DNA of 64,000 nucleotides from Symsagittifera roscoffensis (taxonomy: Eukaryota; Xenacoelomorpha; Acoela; Convolutidae), in the NCBI RefSeq assembly GCF_963678635.1, contig NC_087066.1, forward strand, positions 456,201 to 520,200. Direction: 5' to 3'. Within the stretch, counting starts at the first letter, position 1, and each line of letters starts with the position of its first letter. Under the pieces are notes generated by a model, which did not search any database, was not told the origin of the DNA, and saw nothing but the letters and a program-made list of their open reading frames with translations. This document shows, in pieces, positions 60,241-64,000 of the stretch. The position numbers and the translations under genes were made by a program.

Positions 60241-61020
60241 TTATTTTATTAAAGGGTTTAGGTAGACGGAAGAAAGACTAAAGTGAGAGGTATTAGGTTA
60301 TTAGCACACAGGCTAGGTATCAGTGACTGCACTGGTAACTTGCCTTTCAATAAGAACCAGACCAAAACAAAACAGCTCCGAACTCGGATATTCGCGACAC
60401 TAAGTCTAAATTAAAAAGAGTGTGATTCATTGGTGTGGATTGCAACATAATACTTTTTTGGGAAAAGTGACTGCCCTGAGGATTTTAGTAGGTCTAGCTC
60501 GGGCAGTCCGAAGGCAGATAGGTAACATAGTACTCGGTGGGTGCAATAGACGCCCACTTGAGAAAACTACTGCCTTCAAAGTTTTGTCTGTTGGTGCAGC
60601 ACCGATTAGGGAAAGCTTTTTCTTCAAAAGACAGGTTCGACTATTGTACTGCGACCGACTAAGAGTACAAGACACATACATTTTTTTATAGAGATATTCA
60701 TATACTGTCATTATATATATTTTTTTTGTTTTTGATTTTAAATCAACATAAACTGTGCTTGATTGGGTAGTGAGTACACTATCTTTTAAATTGACTGATA
60801 ACATAATATTGTGCTAGTTTTCAAATCTTACAACCGATAATCGGTTAGTGTGAATAAATTTTATACAAACTGTACTCTGATAACATACAGGGATTCGTGG
60901 TCACTATTTAATAGAATCTTGTGAAAAATATTGTGTTGTGTCTTTATTATTGTTAATAAAACTATAAGGTCTCTAGCAATCGAGTTAAGTGTATAGGCAT
61001 TAAAAAGTGACAAATAGAGA
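58561..61020 (+). other. Leader region of gag copy 4
   Basis: Non-coding region that carries the dense part of the CCGGAGGGGT motif family and, near 58862 and 60388, an inverted pair of the word CGAATATCCGAGTT. It occupies the position of the leader minisatellites of the other copies. A plus frame at 60422-60691 is unsupported. From 60700 to 61020 it is AT-rich, like the spacers before the other gag starts. Confidence 0.5.
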
Positions 61021-61536
61021 ATGAGTCTAGACAAGTCAAGGATAGCAAAACGAGGTAATAGCTCTAGGAAATTCATACCTGAAAAGCAAAGAAAAACGAT
61101 GACCGATCCTTTTGTGGATTGGATCAAGCGATCCCGGTCCGACAAAGGGGAGACGGTTTCAGGCAGAATGGTTGAAACGAGAAGTCAGAAGACCTCAGAA
61201 GAGCGAAAAGAACTGTTAGAAGTGGAGGTCAATACGGACCATACCATGAACGACAACCAGGAAGAAAATGGACTGGAAGGGAGAGGCAGAAGGCTGGCGA
61301 GTGAATCTACTCCGGTAGAACAAGGCCATGATTTTGCCATTTCCACCGGGACATTGGATCGAGAGGAGATGTCGGAACTGTCCGACATCTCGACTGAAAT
61401 AGCGGCAACTAGAAGATTTCCGACAGACATTACTATGATGGCAAGCGGAACTGGGAAACAAACAACGTCATCATCATTCTCAGAAAGAATGAAGAACACC
61501 TTCAGAAACATCTTTCCATTCAGCATGGGAGGATGA
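61021..61536 (+). pseudogene. gag: Gypsy gag N-terminus, copy 4
   Basis: ATG-started frame of 171 codons with a basic start (KRGNSSRKFIPEKQRK), the words DPFVDWIKRSRSDKG, ETRSQKTSEERKELLEVEVN and SSSFSERMKNTFRNIFPF. It is the counterpart of the N-terminal fragments at 3119, 7102 and 11350. A TGA at 61534-61536 ends it, but the same frame resumes. Confidence 0.7.
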
Positions 61537-62489
61537 GCAGGAAACGACGGTGAATCCCAGGAGGAAGAGGATGAAGAGCAAGGGGACTTTGGATCTCAAG
61601 TCAGCCTCAATAGTTCGATCCAGGAGCATGAGGCACACGTCGGAAGAGAGACTGGAAACAAGGACAAATTTGGTGTGGTAAGAACGATAAGCAAAGAGGT
61701 AAACACACCGGGCCAGTCGAGAGGCTTTGCGATCATGACAAATTCAAAGCAGCGAACTGGGAAGAATAGAAATACAGGGCTAGGCGACGCATTGGCGGAT
61801 CCTGAAGTGGATAGTGAAAGGACGACGAGACAGAGAATAAAAGCCCGGATCTCGACCAGTACGAAGCTACCTGGGACCGACAGGGTGACACCGCCACTAG
61901 TGACGCCACTCGTGGATAACGGGGTAGCATTAGAAGAAGCCTTGAACAGCATCATGGGCAGTATAGGAGAGCAAAACGAACAGATGTCCATAAGGATGAG
62001 TGAACTAGAAAGAGCAGTTCACATTGAAAGAGGAAGTATGCGGGAAGAAATAAACCGCAACAGACAAGAAGTTGGCAGGAAAAACGCTTGAAAGAAAGAA
62101 CGGACGAACATATGACGAGGAACTTGTCGCGAATGACAAGAGAGGCGGAACAGAGAGAGTTACGCTTAAGAGACGACATGGATAAGTTAAGAATTCAGCA
62201 AGAGCAGTCTCTTGGGACTCTTGACACAAAGATAGACGCGATGATGGAGAGGCGAACTCAGGCTATCATGGATAGGTTGGACGAGCTACTAAGCAGCAAG
62301 AGTGGACCAAAAGAAGGAGAACCGAACTCGGGAGGTCCCAGCAGGGAACCGAGGGTGAACTTCAATGAACATCAAAAGAGGAAGACGTATGCATGGGGCA
62401 GCTCATCAGGCTATGCCACCAGGGGTAATGGAACATGGGGCCCGAACAGTAGAACAAGTTCAACGGGGAACAGACAAACCTCTAACTAA
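61537..62489 (+). pseudogene. gag: Gypsy gag middle and coiled-coil region, copy 4
   Basis: The first part (to the TGA at 62089) has QEEEDEEQGDFGSQVSLN, a Ser/Thr-rich linker and a coiled coil (EEALNSIMGSIGEQNEQMSI, MSELERAVHIERGSMREEIN). A one-base shift at about 62085 then moves the coding sense to frame 62088-62489 (REAEQRELRLRDDMDKLRIQ, LDTKIDAMMERRTQAIMDRL). It ends in a Gly/Ser-rich tail and a TAA at 62487. Confidence 0.7.
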
Positions 62490-63413
62490 CGACCAACGCA
62501 AGGCACACATGCGACCGGGAGGAGTGATTCCGGTAACAGGGGGCATGCAAGCCCGAGGAGGAGTCATGTAGGCCAAGCGGAGAACACTCACGGCGATTCG
62601 GATTGCAGGGATGCACCGCATAGAGAGCCTTTGACGAGGTGTGAGGACACTCAGGCGGGACACTCAAGAGATGCTACGGCAATGGCCACAGCATTTGAAC
62701 TCCTAAACAGGTCTTTGGAGACATTCCTGACAAGGTTATCCAGAACCAATGAACGCAGTGAGAAGTCCAGAAGAGTCTTTAAGAAACCAAGATGCTACAA
62801 AGATGAATCTGATGGCTGTATTGATACCTGGATAGAGGTGATGAAGCTGCATTTCGAGGAAGAGGACTTGTCGGAGAGACAGGAATGCAGCGCGCTCACC
62901 AGCAACTTAGAAGGGACAGCCCTGAACTGTGTCATGGCCAAGAAGCAATATCAACGTGACACTGCTGAGAAAATCTTCGAAATCTTGTTAAACCGTTTTG
63001 GATCAGGGGTGCAGGGGCACCAGGCGATGATGCGCTTCGAGAAATGGAGGCAACGAGAAGATGAAACGATAGACAAGTTTCTCGATGATTTGGAAATGCT
63101 GAGAAGACGCAGCCAACCGGATGAGTCAAACCGAAGGATGAACCTGGCTGTAGCCTCAAAGTTCATCGATGGTGTGAAATATGATGAACTTCGTACGATG
63201 CTAGCAACGCATTACACACCACTATCAACCAATGCGCCAACACCGGAGGAGTTGAGGCTCAAATCAAAAGAGTATCTTTTGTTGGACCCCCTTCGAGATC
63301 TGGATATTACAAGAACAATTATGGCAATTTTAACAACGGACCAGCAAACCAAGGGAACAATTGGTACAAACGGAGGGATGATATGGACAAAAGACGCTCT
63401 TGTGCTATGCTAA
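62490..63413 (+). pseudogene. gag: Gypsy gag capsid-like region, copy 4
   Basis: In the same frame as the preceding piece after one TAA. From about 62690 it encodes the best preserved capsid-like domain of the family: TAFELLNRSLETFLTRL, DESDGCIDTWIEVMKLHFEE, EILLNRFGSGVQGHQAMMRF, DETIDKFLDDLEMLRRRSQP and IDGVKYDELRTMLATHYTP. At about 63285-63300 a one-base loss in a C/T run moves the protein into another frame (RSGYYKNN, then NNWYKRRDDMDKRRSCA). Confidence 0.8.
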
Positions 63414-64000
63414 TTGCAGTTCAACGGACCATCATGTGTCAGCATGCCCAGCTTACAAACATGGTATGAAAGCAATAGGCTTTAGCCTCGAGGACGAAGA
63501 TGCGTCAGAATTGGACCATGAGGATTTCATGAGAGGAGTAATTGCGAAATTCGGCCCGAGGTGTTTCTTTTGCAACTTGGAAGGTCATTTCAAATCAGAT
63601 TGTCCGCAATTCTGGGATGCAGTGGCAGACATTAAGCATCCAAGACATGAAGAAGCTTTGTCAGGAGTGAAAGCCAGCAAGGCTCGACTTTTGAGTGAAG
63701 CGGAGGCACGCAGAAAGGATAAACCTCAAGAGCTGGCGGCAAAGAAAATGCAAGCGGTAACACAGGAGACACGTGAGCCGGAACCAGCAACTGCGGCTGA
63801 TGACTTCAAGATCGATTATAAGGCAGCCGCAAGGGATGCTCTAAATAGAGTACAGCAGGAACTAGTGACGAAAGAGATCGAACAAAAAGTGAAACTTGAA
63901 CTGGAAAATGAGAAGCTTCAGGAGCAACTGAATACCTTCGAAGCAACGGAGTTCGAAGAAACGAAAGCACCAAGCAGTTTAAACATGAAACTTAAAGTGA
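63409..64000 (+). pseudogene. gag: Gypsy nucleocapsid and coiled coil, copy 4 (runs off window)
   Basis: Open for 197 codons to the window end. It opens in the first CCHC knuckle (ANCSSTDHHVSACPAYKHGM), disturbed by a five-base duplication-like change just upstream (TGTGCTATGCTAATTGC). The second knuckle CFFCNLEGHFKSDC is complete. A charged coiled coil follows (TKEIEQKVKLELENEKLQEQ). It is the counterpart of 8951-9600. Protease would lie just outside the window. Confidence 0.8.

Noticed and set aside
60427-60804. 125-codon minus-strand ORF
   Set aside because: Located in the leader of gag copy 4 with an opposing plus frame of similar length; no motif or coding bias.

Overview
The window looks like a repeat-rich stretch of a metazoan genome. 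I see no intact cellular gene, no rRNA and no prokaryotic signal. Almost everything is LTR retroelement sequence of different ages: Ty3/Gypsy and BEL/Pao relatives, plus a decayed repeat family that encodes an SGNH-hydrolase-like domain. The plus-strand Gypsy gag-protease fragments, with two CCHC knuckles and a protease linker, resemble polyproteins I associate with anthozoan cnidarian genomes. A cnidarian host is therefore my best guess, but it rests on recall and was not tested.

Layout. 1-7.74 kb is a tandem duplication of an LTR-like block, an untranslated leader, a 14-bp minisatellite and the start of a Gypsy gag. The second copy continues as a broken gag-nucleocapsid-protease to about 10.69 kb, where it is joined to a fragment of the SGNH family, and the reverse transcriptase is missing. 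A third, truncated gag copy follows (11.35-12.78 kb). 13.19-21.27 kb is a long plus-strand pseudogene zone with an SGNH domain, coiled coils and unrecognised modules. 21.3-27 kb holds diverged LTR and leader repeats, two more tandem arrays and a second SGNH copy.

28,851-47,766 is the most interesting object: a young minus-strand Ty3/Gypsy-type element of 18.9 kb. It has 411-bp LTRs (I found one difference between them) and an AAGC target duplication. In element order it carries a small ORF (77 aa); a basic ORF (155 aa); a gag-pol frame of about 2,740 codons with one internal TAG; two small hydrophobic ORFs; a 378-codon frame with no possible start codon; an envelope glycoprotein split by one frameshift, whose sequence resembles chuvirus (Jingchuvirales) glycoproteins; and two further unknown ORFs (259 and 306 aa), the last ending at a perfect splice donor. 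Stop-start ATGA overlaps and short overlaps link these ORFs like a compact viral genome. It reads as an endogenous retrovirus-like agent of a Ty3 lineage that has acquired an envelope and accessory genes.

47.8-48.9 kb holds short palindromic and pyrimidine-rich repeats and a tRNA-like sequence. 48,996-57,190 is a decayed BEL/Pao element with a lysine-type primer site, 61-bp leader repeats, an upstream extra ORF, gag, remnants of protease, RT, RNase H and integrase. 57.2-60.25 kb carries a dispersed motif (core CCGGAGGGGT) in both orientations. 61.02-64.0 kb is a fourth Gypsy gag copy that runs off the window.

A recurrent theme is that several retroelement leaders here contain their own unrelated tandem or dispersed repeat array between the LTR or primer site and gag.
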